NCBI GenBank assembly: GCA_002083475.1
Contig: LWDI01000080.1
Span: forward strand, 1 to 64,000
Reading direction: 5' to 3'
DNA length: 64,000 nucleotides
Source: Proteobacteria bacterium SG_bin5
Lineage (GTDB): Bacteria > Pseudomonadota > Alphaproteobacteria > Sphingomonadales > Sphingomonadaceae
The position numbers and the translations under genes were made by a program. The notes under the pieces are model-generated. The model was not told where the DNA came from, ran no database searches, and was given only the letters and a program-made list of their open reading frames with translations. This document shows, piece after piece, positions 26,384 to 34,922 of the stretch; positions within the stretch are counted from its first letter, which is position 1, and each line of letters starts with the position of its first letter.

Positions 26384-26992
26384 ATGAATCGCATTGCCCT
26401 CAGCGCGTTAGCCGCCGTCGCCGTCACGTCGGTCGGCCTTGGTAGTGTTGCTTTCACCTCGCGTAGCGAAGCCGCCGGCAAGGCGGCCGCCGCCGGGCCG
26501 CGCCGTTATCTTCCCGAATATACGCCGAGCGGCGATCTGATCCTGCCCAAGAATTTCGAGCGCTGGGTCTATGTCGGCTCGCCGCTCACCCCCGATGCGC
26601 TGAACGACGGCAAGGCCGGCTTCCCCGAATTCCACAATGTCTACATCGAGCCGGGCTCGTATGACATTTACAAGCGCACCGGCACCTTCCCCGAAGGCAC
26701 GATCATGTTCAAGGAACTGCAGCGCGTGCAGACGGCGGGCGCCGATGCGAACGGGTCCACGTCCCAGCCCTCGGGCCGTGGCTATTTCCCCGCCGCGCTC
26801 AACGGCGCCGACGTGTCGGTGAAGGACACCAAGCGCTATGCCAAGACCGGTGGCTGGGGCTATTACAACTTCAACCACCATGAGCCCAAGGCGGCGACCG
26901 CCAAGCTCAACAATGATTGCGCCGGCTGCCATACCGCGGGCGCCAAGAAGGACATGGTGTGGACGCAATTCTATCCGCGGCTCGACAGCTGA
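26384..26992 (+). CDS. Cytochrome P460 family protein, first of a tandem pair
   Basis: 202-residue precursor with a signal peptide (to about 30, SEAAG). The P460 fold is marked by WVYVGSPLTPDALN, FPEFHNVYIEPGSYD, then TGTFPEGTIMFKEL and, near the end, the heme c site C179-A-G-C182-H183. Cytochromes P460 have an extra lysine-heme link and oxidise hydroxylamine with NO to N2O; K110 in the EGTIMFKE segment is my guess for that lysine. Soluble, periplasmic. The next gene overlaps by one base (TGATG), so they are co-translated. Confidence 0.93.
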   Translation: MNRIALSALAAVAVTSVGLGSVAFTSRSEAAGKAAAAGPRRYLPEYTPSGDLILPKNFERWVYVGSPLTPDALNDGKAGFPEFHNVYIEPGSYDIYKRTGTFPEGTIMFKELQRVQTAGADANGSTSQPSGRGYFPAALNGADVSVKDTKRYAKTGGWGYYNFNHHEPKAATAKLNNDCAGCHTAGAKKDMVWTQFYPRLDS

Positions 26993-27618
26993 TGCGGGCT
27001 CATCCTTTTCCGGTGCTCGCCTTGGGCCTCGCCCTGGCCCTTGGCGGGTGCGGCAAGGTCGAGCGCAGCCTGGGCGGGGCGGAAAACCCCGCCCCGGCCG
27101 GCGGCGCGGCGACGACGGCGGCGGCGACGCTCGCCGATGTCGGCGCGGACGCGAGCGGCAATTTGCATGTCCCCAAGGCCTATCGCGACGCTTATCAATA
27201 TCTGGGCACTTGGGCGCCGGCCAATGACCCCGGGGTCGGCTCGAAGGAAATGCACATCGTCTATGTCGCGCCCGGCGCGGTCGCCCAGTTTCGGAAAGCC
27301 GGCAAATTCGCCGACGGCACGACGCTGGTGAAGGAAGTCTACGAAGCCAGCACCGCGCCGATGACGACCGGCACCGTCAGCCGCCCGCAAAAGCTGAAGG
27401 GCTGGTTCGTGATGGTGAAGGACAGCAGCAACCGCCACGCCGCCACCAATAAATTATGGGGCGACGGCTGGGGCTGGGCGTGGTTCGACGCCGCCAGCCC
27501 GACCAAGACCGCCTCGACCGATTATCAAAGCGATTGCAAAGGCTGCCACGAGCCCGCGCAAAAGACCGATTGGCTCTATACCGATGGGTATCAGCCGCTG
27601 AAGGGTCCCGGCGCCTGA
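26992..27618 (+). CDS. Cytochrome P460 family lipoprotein, second of a tandem pair
   Basis: 208-residue precursor with a lipoprotein signal: the hydrophobic stretch ends LALGGC, giving C20 as the lipidation site. An Ala/Gly-rich linker follows to about residue 50. The P460 domain repeats the first copy: YQYLGTWAPA, KEMHIVYVAPG, GKFADGTTLVKEV, GWGWAWFDA, and the heme site C182-K-G-C185-H186. It is the membrane-tethered sister of the upstream soluble enzyme, which suggests division of labour or electron transfer between them. The operon ends at a terminator. Confidence 0.93.
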   Translation: MRAHPFPVLALGLALALGGCGKVERSLGGAENPAPAGGAATTAAATLADVGADASGNLHVPKAYRDAYQYLGTWAPANDPGVGSKEMHIVYVAPGAVAQFRKAGKFADGTTLVKEVYEASTAPMTTGTVSRPQKLKGWFVMVKDSSNRHAATNKLWGDGWGWAWFDAASPTKTASTDYQSDCKGCHEPAQKTDWLYTDGYQPLKGPGA

Positions 27619-27664
27619 TCGGCCCGATCAGACCCTGACCACGACTTTCCTCCGCGAAGCATTG

Positions 27665-27697
27665 CCCCGCCACCTCGACCAGGTGGCGGGGTTTTTG
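27665..27697 (+). terminator. Rho-independent terminator after the P460 operon
   Basis: CCCCGCCACCT and AGGTGGCGGGG form an 11-bp perfect stem with a 5-base loop, directly followed by TTTTTG. Confidence 0.95.
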
Positions 27698-27857
27698 TTC
27701 GCACGATCGCCAATTCAACACGGCCTTCCACGAAATTTTACGATCGTGAGCGTCAAACCACGCGCGTTCGAGACAAAAGCGCGCTTGCCTCGCGCCGCCA
27801 CCGGGTCGATCATTCGGTCGCGGGTGCGTAACAATTGACTTTGATTAGGAGGTGGTG

Positions 27858-28796
27858 ATGGCGCACGGCCTCTCCCCCCAATGTTTGTCGACGCTGATCC
27901 ACCAGCCCAGCAGCGGGCTACGGTCTTACGACCAGCTGCGCACCGATAAATTGCCCCGCGTGCGGGCCTTGCGACAAGATGGCTTCGCCGCGCTCCACCA
28001 AGCATCATTGCCCGAGGCGAGCGTTCAAGACGTGCCGGCGGTGGCCGATCATGTGATCTTCGTCAATTTGCGCCGCTTCGTCCGCTCGCGCGCGTGGATC
28101 GGCGGGCGCGAACTCTCGCTCGCGGCGGCGCCGGGGCATGTCGCGATCCTGCCCGCCGGGGTGCGCTCGTATTGGCAGATCGCGGGCGAGGAAGGCGAGG
28201 TGGTTCATCTCCACCTCGCGCCCGATTGCATCGCCGCGCTGATGCCCGAAGAGGCGCCGACCGGCGATCTCGGGCTGCGACCGCGCCTGGGGGTCGACGA
28301 TGCGGTGATCGCCCAGATCGCGCGCAATTGCCTCGCCGAACTCAGCGAGCCGCTGCCGGCGTGCGCGCTGATGCTGCAAAGCCACGCGCTCGCGCTCGCG
28401 GCGCGGCTGCTGCGCGTGCATGGCCGCCGCGCGACGGCGGGCCGCGCCGCGATCCATTGCGACGCGACCGCGCGCCTTGCCCGCGCGCGCGACTATATCG
28501 AGATGAATCTCGGCGCCGACATCGGCCTGGTCGATATCGCGGCGGCAGCGGGCTTGTCGGTCGCGCATTTCAGCCGGGGATTCCGCGCGATGCACGGCAA
28601 AAGCCCGCATCGCTACGTGGTCGAGCGTCGCATCGCGCGCGCGCAGCGGCTGATGGCCGATCCCGAGCAGAGCCTCGCCCGCATCGCGCGCGCTTGCGGC
28701 TTCGCCTCGCAGCCGCATTTCTCGCGCTGCTTCGCGCTCGTCACCGGCATGCCGCCGGGGCGCTGGCGGCGCATGGCGTTGCCGGGCTGCCCATGA
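27858..28796 (+). CDS. AraC-family transcriptional regulator
   Basis: 312-residue regulator. The N-terminal half (to about 195) is a cupin-like sensor without a strong ligand clue. The C-terminal domain has ADIGLVDIAAAAGLSVAHFSRGF and a second helix-turn-helix at LARIARACGFASQPHFSRCF, ending GMPPGRWRR. The start ATG sits behind AGGAGGTGG. It follows the P460 operon by 160 bp beyond that operon's terminator and precedes nsrR, so control of P460 or globin genes is plausible but unproven. Confidence 0.88.
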   Translation: MAHGLSPQCLSTLIHQPSSGLRSYDQLRTDKLPRVRALRQDGFAALHQASLPEASVQDVPAVADHVIFVNLRRFVRSRAWIGGRELSLAAAPGHVAILPAGVRSYWQIAGEEGEVVHLHLAPDCIAALMPEEAPTGDLGLRPRLGVDDAVIAQIARNCLAELSEPLPACALMLQSHALALAARLLRVHGRRATAGRAAIHCDATARLARARDYIEMNLGADIGLVDIAAAAGLSVAHFSRGFRAMHGKSPHRYVVERRIARAQRLMADPEQSLARIARACGFASQPHFSRCFALVTGMPPGRWRRMALPGCP

Positions 28797-28820
28797 GTGC
28801 CGCGGGCAGGCGTCGCGGCT

Positions 28821-29276
28821 TTAGGCCGCAAGCTCGCCAGGCTCGGCGGCCCCGTCGTGGGGCGCCGCGAGCAGCGCCGCCATCGCGCCGCGCTCTTGCA
28901 ACAAATCCGCGAGGGTGAAGCCGTCGAGCGTCGCGAGAAACGCCGCCGCCGCGCGGGCGAGCGCGCCGCGCAGCCCGCAGACGGGCGCGATCACGCAGGT
29001 CGCGCAATCGGCCATGTCGAAATCGCGCTCGGTGAGCCGCACCACCGCGCCGACGTTGATCTCGCGCGCCGGCCGCGCGAGCCGAATACCGCCGCGCCGC
29101 CCGCGCACGCTCGCGACGAGCCCCGCGCGGCCGAGATCGTTGACGACCTTCATCAAATGATTCTGCGAAATCCGGTGCGCGCGCGCCATTTCGGCGATCG
29201 AGCACAGCCGCGCCTCGTCCGCCCCCAGATGGAGCAGCACGCGCAGCGCATAATCGGTGTAGCGGGTGAGGCGCAT
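28821..29276 (-). CDS. nsrR: Rrf2-family Fe-S repressor, NsrR-like
   Basis: Nitric-oxide-sensing repressor of 151 residues. It begins MRLTRYTDYALRVLLHLG, the standard NsrR opening, with the winged helix IAEMARAHRISQNHLMKVVNDL and the wing GRRGGIRLARP. The cluster cysteines are C91, C94 and C100 (CATCVIAPVC). The first spacing is shorter than in E. coli NsrR (C91, C96, C102). I chose the ATG at 29276 because it matches the family start. Two NsrR-type palindromes lie in the 86 bp between it and the divergent globin gene, so it should autoregulate and repress the globins. Confidence 0.88.
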   Translation of the reverse strand: MRLTRYTDYALRVLLHLGADEARLCSIAEMARAHRISQNHLMKVVNDLGRAGLVASVRGRRGGIRLARPAREINVGAVVRLTERDFDMADCATCVIAPVCGLRGALARAAAAFLATLDGFTLADLLQERGAMAALLAAPHDGAAEPGELAA

Positions 29277-29289
29277 CGTCGGCGATGAA

Positions 29290-29312
29290 TATATGTATTC
29301 CGCTTGCATCTT
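29290..29312. promoter_or_regulatory. NsrR-type operator, site 1
   Basis: 23-bp element of the 11-1-11 type. By eye it fits the E. coli NsrR consensus at 16 of 22 positions, with half-sites ATGTATT on the left and TGCATCTT on the right. It starts 14 bp upstream of the nsrR ATG, so it probably controls nsrR itself. Confidence 0.55.
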
Positions 29313-29325
29313 TCCAGCGGCGAAT

Positions 29326-29348
29326 TAGATGCGTTTGCGATACATGAT
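29326..29348. promoter_or_regulatory. NsrR-type operator, site 2
   Basis: Second 23-bp element with half-sites AGATGCGTTT and ATACATGAT, again about 16 of 22 consensus positions by eye. It ends 14 bp before the truncated-hemoglobin ATG. Centre-to-centre distance to site 1 is 36 bp. Confidence 0.55.
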
Positions 29349-29362
29349 TTAGCGAGTCGCCG

Positions 29363-29800
29363 ATGCCCGCCCCGTCCCGAACGCCCGCCGCGCCGCCAAT
29401 GCCGGATGTCGCCGCGCCCGCCGCGCTTTTCCCCACGGACGCGCTCGCGCGGTTGGTCGATCATTTCTACGCCGCCGTCCGCGCCGACGCGCTGCTCGGC
29501 CCGGTTTTCGCCGACGCGGTCGAGGATTGGCCGCAGCATCAAGCGCGGCTCACCGATTTCTGGTCGTCGGTGATGACGACGAGCGGGCGCTACAAGGGCA
29601 ATCCGGTCGCCGCGCATGCGGCCCATGCGAATCGAATCTCGCCCGAAATGTTCAATCGCTGGCTCGAACTTTGGGCCAAGAGCACGCGCGAGACCATGCC
29701 GCCCGAAGCCGCGGCGGCGCTCCAGGCCAAGGCCGCGCGGATCGCGATCAGCCTGAAGCTCGCGCTTTATTTCCGCCTTCCCGCCCGCGCTGGGGCGTAA
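29363..29800 (+). CDS. Group III truncated hemoglobin
   Basis: 145-residue heme protein. VDHFYAAVRADALLGPVF near residue 31 contains the B10 tyrosine region. WPQHQARLTDFWSSVM carries the E-helix and SGRYKGNPVAAHAAH the group III signature with the proximal histidine. An unusual proline-rich N-terminal extension of about 20 residues precedes the globin fold. These globins bind NO and O2. It sits behind an NsrR-type operator and 15 bp before the flavohemoglobin gene, so it is likely part of the NO response. Confidence 0.92.
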   Translation: MPAPSRTPAAPPMPDVAAPAALFPTDALARLVDHFYAAVRADALLGPVFADAVEDWPQHQARLTDFWSSVMTTSGRYKGNPVAAHAAHANRISPEMFNRWLELWAKSTRETMPPEAAAALQAKAARIAISLKLALYFRLPARAGA

Positions 29801-29815
29801 CCACAGGACCAAGCC

Positions 29816-31012
29816 ATGCTCACCCCCGAACAGATTCCGCTCATCAAAGCCACCGTTCCCGCGCTCGAAGCGCATGGCGTCGCGATCACCGAGACGATGT
29901 ATCGCCATTTGTTCAAGGACGCGACGGTGCGCGACCTGTTCAACCAGGCCAATCACGAAAACGGCATGCAGCCGCGCGCGCTGGCGGCGGCGATCCTGGC
30001 TTAGGCCAAGCATATCGACGCGCTCGGCGCGCTTTCGCCGATGGTCGAGCGGATCGCGCAGAAACACGTCGGCTTGCAGATTCTGCCCGAGCATTATCCC
30101 TATGTCGCCGCCGCCTTGCTCACCGCGATCAAGGAAGTGCTGGGCGACGCCGCGACCGACGAGATCATGGCGGCCTGGGGCAATGCCTATTGGGCGCTCG
30201 CCGACATTTTGATTGGGCGCGAGCGGACGCTGTACGGCGCGATCGCCGAAATGCCGGGCGGCTGGAGCGGCTGGCGCGATTTCGTGATCGAGGCGGTGAT
30301 CCCCGAATGCGCGGTGATCAGCAGCTTCGTGCTGCGCCCGGTCGATGGCGCGCCGGTGATGGCGCACAAGCCCGGCCAATATCTGACGTTCAATCTCGAT
30401 CTGGGCGATGGCGCGCCGACCAAGCGCAATTATTCGATCTCGGGCGCGGCCAATGGCGAGACCTATCGCATCTCGGTGAAGCGCGAGCCCGAGGGGCGCG
30501 CCTCGGTGTGGATGCATGACGAAGCGCGCGTCGGCACGGTGCTGCGCGTCGCCCCGCCCGCCGGCGATTTCTTCCTGCCCGACGCGCCCGAGCGCCCGGT
30601 GGTGCTGATGAGCGGCGGGGTGGGGCTGACGCCGATGGTCGCGATGCTCGAGACGATCGCCGAGCGCCATCCCGATCTGCCGGTCCATTATGTCCATGGC
30701 ACGCTCAACGGCGAGACGCATGCGATGCGCGACCATGTCGCCCAGCTCTGCGCGGGGCGCGACAATTTGCGCGCGAGCGTCTTTTACGAAGTCCCCCGGC
30801 TCGAGGACGCGGCGGGGCGCGATTATGACCATGACGGGCGCATCACCCCCGCCTGGCTGCTGAGCCAGACCGAGACGAGCGAGGCTGAATATTATCTCTG
30901 CGGCCCGCGCCCCTTCCTGGCGGCGATGGTGCGCGCGCTGAACGAGGGCGGGGTGCCGCGCGAGCGCGTGCATTTCGAATATTTCGGTCCGGCGGACAGC
31001 GATTTGGTGTGA
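29816..31012 (+). pseudogene. hmp: Flavohemoglobin (NO dioxygenase) with an in-frame amber codon
   Basis: Cytosolic enzyme that converts NO to nitrate with NAD(P)H. Read through, it has 398 residues, close to the E. coli length. The globin domain has Y29 (TETMYRHLF) and the proximal H84 (IAQKHV), then the FAD domain (RNYSISGAANGE near 205) and the NAD domain (LMSGGVGLTPM near 265, YYLCGPRPF near 361). Codon 63 is TAG (30002-30004). It stands where relatives have tyrosine (LAYAKHID), so one base change from TAC or TAT explains it. The frame does not shift. It is a nonsense mutation, a sequencing error or, less likely, suppressed. Confidence 0.93.
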
Positions 31013-31329
31013 GCGGCGCCCGGCTCGGCGGAAGACTGGCGCCCCGCGCTGGATAAAAATAACGAATATGAGTCGCCGTTCTCACTACTCTAGCGCCGCT
31101 TCTTGGCGCCGGCTACCGACCAGCGCCGCACCACAGCGCCGCTGAGTCTATGAAGGGTACGCTGAGTTGGACCAACTCGCGAGCAACGAAACCCGCGTTG
31201 ACGGTCCGACCGGGCTTCACAGGTGCCGGTGGCAGGGACATTCGCAGGAGGACGGCCGAGAACATATAGTAAACAGACAGGGTGTTCACCCCCGATTGAT
31301 AAGTGCGTGTTTCCCGGCTATCAGAGTAT
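31013..31329. other. Non-coding transition between chromosomal and accessory DNA
   Basis: 317 bp with no convincing gene. GC content drops along it, and the stretch AGACAGGGTGTTCACCC holds a short GGTG/CACC palindrome near 31280. I could not identify a tRNA end, a direct repeat or an insertion-sequence end. The promoter of the three-gene methylase operon must be here. Confidence 0.5.
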
Positions 31330-31806
31330 ATGCGTTACACTCAAAGCCAGGTTCGTGGACTGATTTCGATTTCGGTCGATGACTTCAAGACGTGGCGTAA
31401 GCTCATCTCGGCCTTGGCTGCGCACAAAGGACACGGCCCGACGTTCACGCCGGGCGACGTCGTGGCCCTGGCAATCGTCGCCGAGTTAGTGCGGGATTTT
31501 GGAATCCGAGTCGGGACGATAGCGGCTCAGCTCGATCGCCTTTTTGCCGACTGTCATGGTCGATCCTGGGTTTCGTTGGAAAGCTGCGTGGTGCTCCTCA
31601 AAGTTGACGAGGTTCAGCTGACAGATGAAGCCGCGGCGCAGGGCCGGCTGAGCGAGCAGACCACGATCGCCGTTCCCTGCGGTCGCATCATTGCGCGCCT
31701 TCAATCCGCGCTGACGGACTCAGAGGCCGATACAGCACAGGGCTATCTGCATTTTCCACCCACGTCGCTCACCGGCGCGCTCGAACGCAGCGGTAAGCGC
31801 GCATGA
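31330..31806 (+). CDS. MerR-like HTH regulator leading the methylase/nuclease operon
   Basis: 158-residue protein. The N-terminal 75 residues (RYTQSQVRGLISISVDDFKTWRKLISAL, then FTPGDVVALAIVAELVRDFGIRVG) resemble a MerR-type DNA-binding domain. The remainder (about 80-158) has no family I recognise. Its stop overlaps the methylase start (ATGA). A regulator in this place may delay nuclease expression until the methylase has acted, as C proteins do in restriction systems. Start ATG chosen at 31330; a GTG at 31303 is the alternative. Confidence 0.65.
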   Translation: MRYTQSQVRGLISISVDDFKTWRKLISALAAHKGHGPTFTPGDVVALAIVAELVRDFGIRVGTIAAQLDRLFADCHGRSWVSLESCVVLLKVDEVQLTDEAAAQGRLSEQTTIAVPCGRIIARLQSALTDSEADTAQGYLHFPPTSLTGALERSGKRA

Positions 31807-34800
31807 CGACGGTGACGCCTCGGCCCCTAGACCAGGGTTGGAAGGACCGCCTTGGCCTAACCCACCGGCGCTCACCCGAACTCTACGAGTCCGTCGCAGC
31901 CGTCCGGGATGTCCCGCACGCCGCAGCCATCCGGGCGGCATTGGAAGAGATGGGCCTATCCGCGGTCTTCTGCGTCCAAGGCGTCCCGACCGTCGCGATC
32001 CTCGCGGCCGATGAATACGATCGCGCCGCCGTCGTCGACCTTCACGGCGCGCTGTGGAATCAGGGCTTGGCGAGCCTGCTCCTCGTTATCGCCAGCGATA
32101 CGTTGCGCGTTTTTTCACTCGCTCGCACACCGCTCAAGGATCCCGGCGACGTCTTCGAAACCCGGTGTCTCATCGAGACACTGAGCCTCACGGCGGAAGT
32201 CCTGCAGTTTCAGAACCTGATCTATGGCGCAGAATCTGGCCGCCTTTGGCGCGACTACGGCGACTTCTTCAAGCCGAAGGAGCGCATCGATCAGGTACTG
32301 CTCGATAATCTCAATGCATCCCATACGCTGTTGCAGACTGAGGGACTGTCTTCGGATTCCGCGCAGGCGCTTCTCATCCAAGCGATGTTCATTGCCTACC
32401 TCGAAGACCGGGAAATCGTCACACCGGCCTATTTCGCCACCGTTTCTGAAAAGGCCTCGAACAGCTTCTTGGAGCTGCTCGCTTCAAACGACGTTGCAGC
32501 GTTTCGAGCCTTTTTCCAAACGCTTCGCAACGATTTCAATGGCGACCTGTTTGTCGCACCCTGTTCGTTCGAACCCGATTCCGAAGCACCTGAGATTACC
32601 ATCGCGCAGTTGGCGATCCTCGCTCGGTTTCGATCTGGGCGCGAGGAGATGGGCCAAGGCGGCCAGCAGCGCTTTTGGGGCTATGACTTCCGCTACATAC
32701 CAATCGAACTGATAAGCGCCGTCTACGATCGCTTCCTCGGCGAGAGGGAAGAAGAGCGGCGGGCGAAGGGTGCCTACTACACGCCGATGTTTTTGGCCGA
32801 CACGGTCGTGTCCCAAGTTTGGGACATGCTGTCGGATAAGGTCCGGACAAAAGGTCAATTTCTCGACCCGGCGTGCGGATCGGGGGTTTTTCTCGTCCGT
32901 TCCTTCCAGCGTCTTTGCGAACACTGGCGCCTGAATCATCAGAAGCGCACGATCCCCTGGAAGACACTGCAAGGACTCCTTAGCCAAATTCACGGTTGGG
33001 ATCTGAATGGCGGTGCGATCCGGGTGGCCGTCTTTTCGCTCTATGTGGCTTTGCTGGAGGAGGTTTCACCTCGGGATATTCGGGAACTCATCACCCGCGG
33101 AAAGATCCTGCCCGAGCTGTGGGGCAAGACGTTGGTCTGCCGTGATTTCTTCGACGTAGAGCCCGACGTCACTCAATTCGACGTTATCATCGGCAATCCG
33201 CCCTGGACCAGCCGCCGTGGACCAGACCGGTCGTCGATCAAGTGGAGCAAGGCAACCTCGCACCCGATGCCGGGTAAGGAAGACGCATGGGCGTTCAGTT
33301 GGAAGGCGCTCATCCACCTGGCAGATGAAGGAGTCATCGCCTTCCTCCTCCCTTCGATGGAGTTCCTGCACAATCACGCCCAGAACACGGTCGATGCTCG
33401 CCAAGCCTTCTTCAGAAAGGCATTGGTTCGTCGTGTCATTAACTTCGCCGACTTGCGCTTCCAGCTCTTCGAAAAGGCGCATCGCCCTACCGCTCTTATT
33501 ATCTTCGGCAAGATTAAGGCGGACGAATTTCCCTACCGCTTCGACTATTGGGCGCCGAAGGCCGATCTCAATCTGCGGATAAAGCGGGTCATTACTCTCA
33601 GCAGTGCGGACAGGGTCGAACTCGATGTTGAGTCAGTTTTCGACAACTCGCTGATCTTCAAACAGCGGCTCTGGATGCGGGAACCCGATGCAAAGCTTTT
33701 CGGATATTTTGCAAGGTTTCCCAAGCTCGGCGCGGTCGTGACGGACTTTGGAAGCCTGAGCCGCAAACGGACACCGCTAACCGGGCAATGGGTCATCGGT
33801 CAGGGTTATCAGCCTTACACCGGCGGCGACGACGAAGATGAAGCTGAAGAGAATGCGACGAAAGCCAAACCCCTGCAGAGCGACTATGTCGGCAAACTGC
33901 CCGATCTGCCGGTAAACGCCTTCTCTCGCCTGTTCCAATCTTCGCGTGACCTGCTACCCGCGCCTTCCACCATTGTGCGGCGGCGCGGTTTCGAAGCCGG
34001 CTTCAACGGGAACCGCGTTTTGGTTCCTCGCGGTGTGGAGAAAAACCGACTGCGCGCCGCATATTGTACGGATCCCCTCACGTTCGAGGACATCCTTCAG
34101 GCGATCGTCGTGCCGGAAGGCGGCGGCGACCGTGCCAAAGTATTGACCGCGCTTTTGAACAGCCGCGTGGCGATCTGGTATGCTTTCCACGGGACGGCGT
34201 CGTTCGGCTCGGACCGACCGGAGGTAAAACAAGCCGACCTGCGCAGGTTGCCGTTCCCAGCGGCGTCGGACCTCCCTGACGCGAAGGCCGCGACCCGTGC
34301 TGCTGAAGCGATGATCGCGATCATCGACGCTGCCCAGGCCCGCGACCAAAGAGCTTTTTCGCTCGATGCGGACGCTGGTGACGTCCTCGGCGAAATCGAC
34401 AAGTTGGCTTACGCCTATTTCGGGCTTTCGGACGATGAGATCGCGATCATTGAGGATACGGTCTCCACGATCCTTCCCGCCCTTCAGCCCCACGAAGGCC
34501 ACTTCCCGAAGCTTTGGAACGCGCCTGATGCCGACGATCGTGCGCGATATGCCCAAACCCTTTCGACGAGCTTGGCCGACTGGTTTTCCGGAGAAAGGAT
34601 CGGCACTCGTCTCGTCGCCAAAGGGGCTGATCTGGCGATCCTACGGCTTCGGTTAGGCGGAGACGAGGATTATGCTGAAGACCGAAACGGCGAACTAGGA
34701 TCGGTACTAGAGGAACTCTCAAAGCACATCCATCGCCCGCTCGATGGAAATTTCCAGCTGATGCCGGATCTCCGCGTCTTTGCGGGTGAGTGCCTCTATC

Positions 34801-34922
34801 TGATTAAGCCGCTGCAACTGCGCTTCTGGCTGCGCTCAGCGGCGCTCGCGGATGCTGATGAGATCGCCCTTGATCTCCAGCAGGCGATTGACCCCAGCCC
34901 TTCCCGCTGGAGTCAGCATTGA
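31803..34922 (+). CDS. N6-adenine DNA methyltransferase, Eco57I/PglX-like, 1039 residues
   Basis: Large DNA methylase. The first 300 residues hold a helical N-terminal region (ILAADEYDRAAVVDLHG near 67, IAYLEDREIV near 197). The linker AKGAYYTPMFLAD near 322 is typical of type I/IIG methylases. SAM motif I is FLDPACGSGVFLV (353-365) and catalytic motif IV is GNPPW (464-468), marking an N6-adenine enzyme. Residues about 600-1039 are probably target-recognition and helical spacer sequence. I see no nuclease motif inside, unlike type IIG enzymes; the nuclease seems to be the next gene, joined by TGATG. GC is lower than in the chromosome to the left. Confidence 0.85.
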   Translation: MTTVTPRPLDQGWKDRLGLTHRRSPELYESVAAVRDVPHAAAIRAALEEMGLSAVFCVQGVPTVAILAADEYDRAAVVDLHGALWNQGLASLLLVIASDTLRVFSLARTPLKDPGDVFETRCLIETLSLTAEVLQFQNLIYGAESGRLWRDYGDFFKPKERIDQVLLDNLNASHTLLQTEGLSSDSAQALLIQAMFIAYLEDREIVTPAYFATVSEKASNSFLELLASNDVAAFRAFFQTLRNDFNGDLFVAPCSFEPDSEAPEITIAQLAILARFRSGREEMGQGGQQRFWGYDFRYIPIELISAVYDRFLGEREEERRAKGAYYTPMFLADTVVSQVWDMLSDKVRTKGQFLDPACGSGVFLVRSFQRLCEHWRLNHQKRTIPWKTLQGLLSQIHGWDLNGGAIRVAVFSLYVALLEEVSPRDIRELITRGKILPELWGKTLVCRDFFDVEPDVTQFDVIIGNPPWTSRRGPDRSSIKWSKATSHPMPGKEDAWAFSWKALIHLADEGVIAFLLPSMEFLHNHAQNTVDARQAFFRKALVRRVINFADLRFQLFEKAHRPTALIIFGKIKADEFPYRFDYWAPKADLNLRIKRVITLSSADRVELDVESVFDNSLIFKQRLWMREPDAKLFGYFARFPKLGAVVTDFGSLSRKRTPLTGQWVIGQGYQPYTGGDDEDEAEENATKAKPLQSDYVGKLPDLPVNAFSRLFQSSRDLLPAPSTIVRRRGFEAGFNGNRVLVPRGVEKNRLRAAYCTDPLTFEDILQAIVVPEGGGDRAKVLTALLNSRVAIWYAFHGTASFGSDRPEVKQADLRRLPFPAASDLPDAKAATRAAEAMIAIIDAAQARDQRAFSLDADAGDVLGEIDKLAYAYFGLSDDEIAIIEDTVSTILPALQPHEGHFPKLWNAPDADDRARYAQTLSTSLADWFSGERIGTRLVAKGADLAILRLRLGGDEDYAEDRNGELGSVLEELSKHIHRPLDGNFQLMPDLRVFAGECLYLIKPLQLRFWLRSAALADADEIALDLQQAIDPSPSRWSQH

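Noticed and set aside
29153..30973. Minus-strand open frame of about 600 codons over the globin genes
   Set aside because: Plus strand encodes globin and reductase motifs; the minus frame is low-complexity.
31013..31329. tRNA gene as the integration site of the element
   Set aside because: No cloverleaf or TTCGA-type T-loop could be found in this gap.
31803..34922. Fused type IIG restriction-modification enzyme
   Set aside because: No PD-(D/E)xK or other nuclease motif seen in the N-terminal 300 residues; the nuclease-like motif is in the separate next gene.
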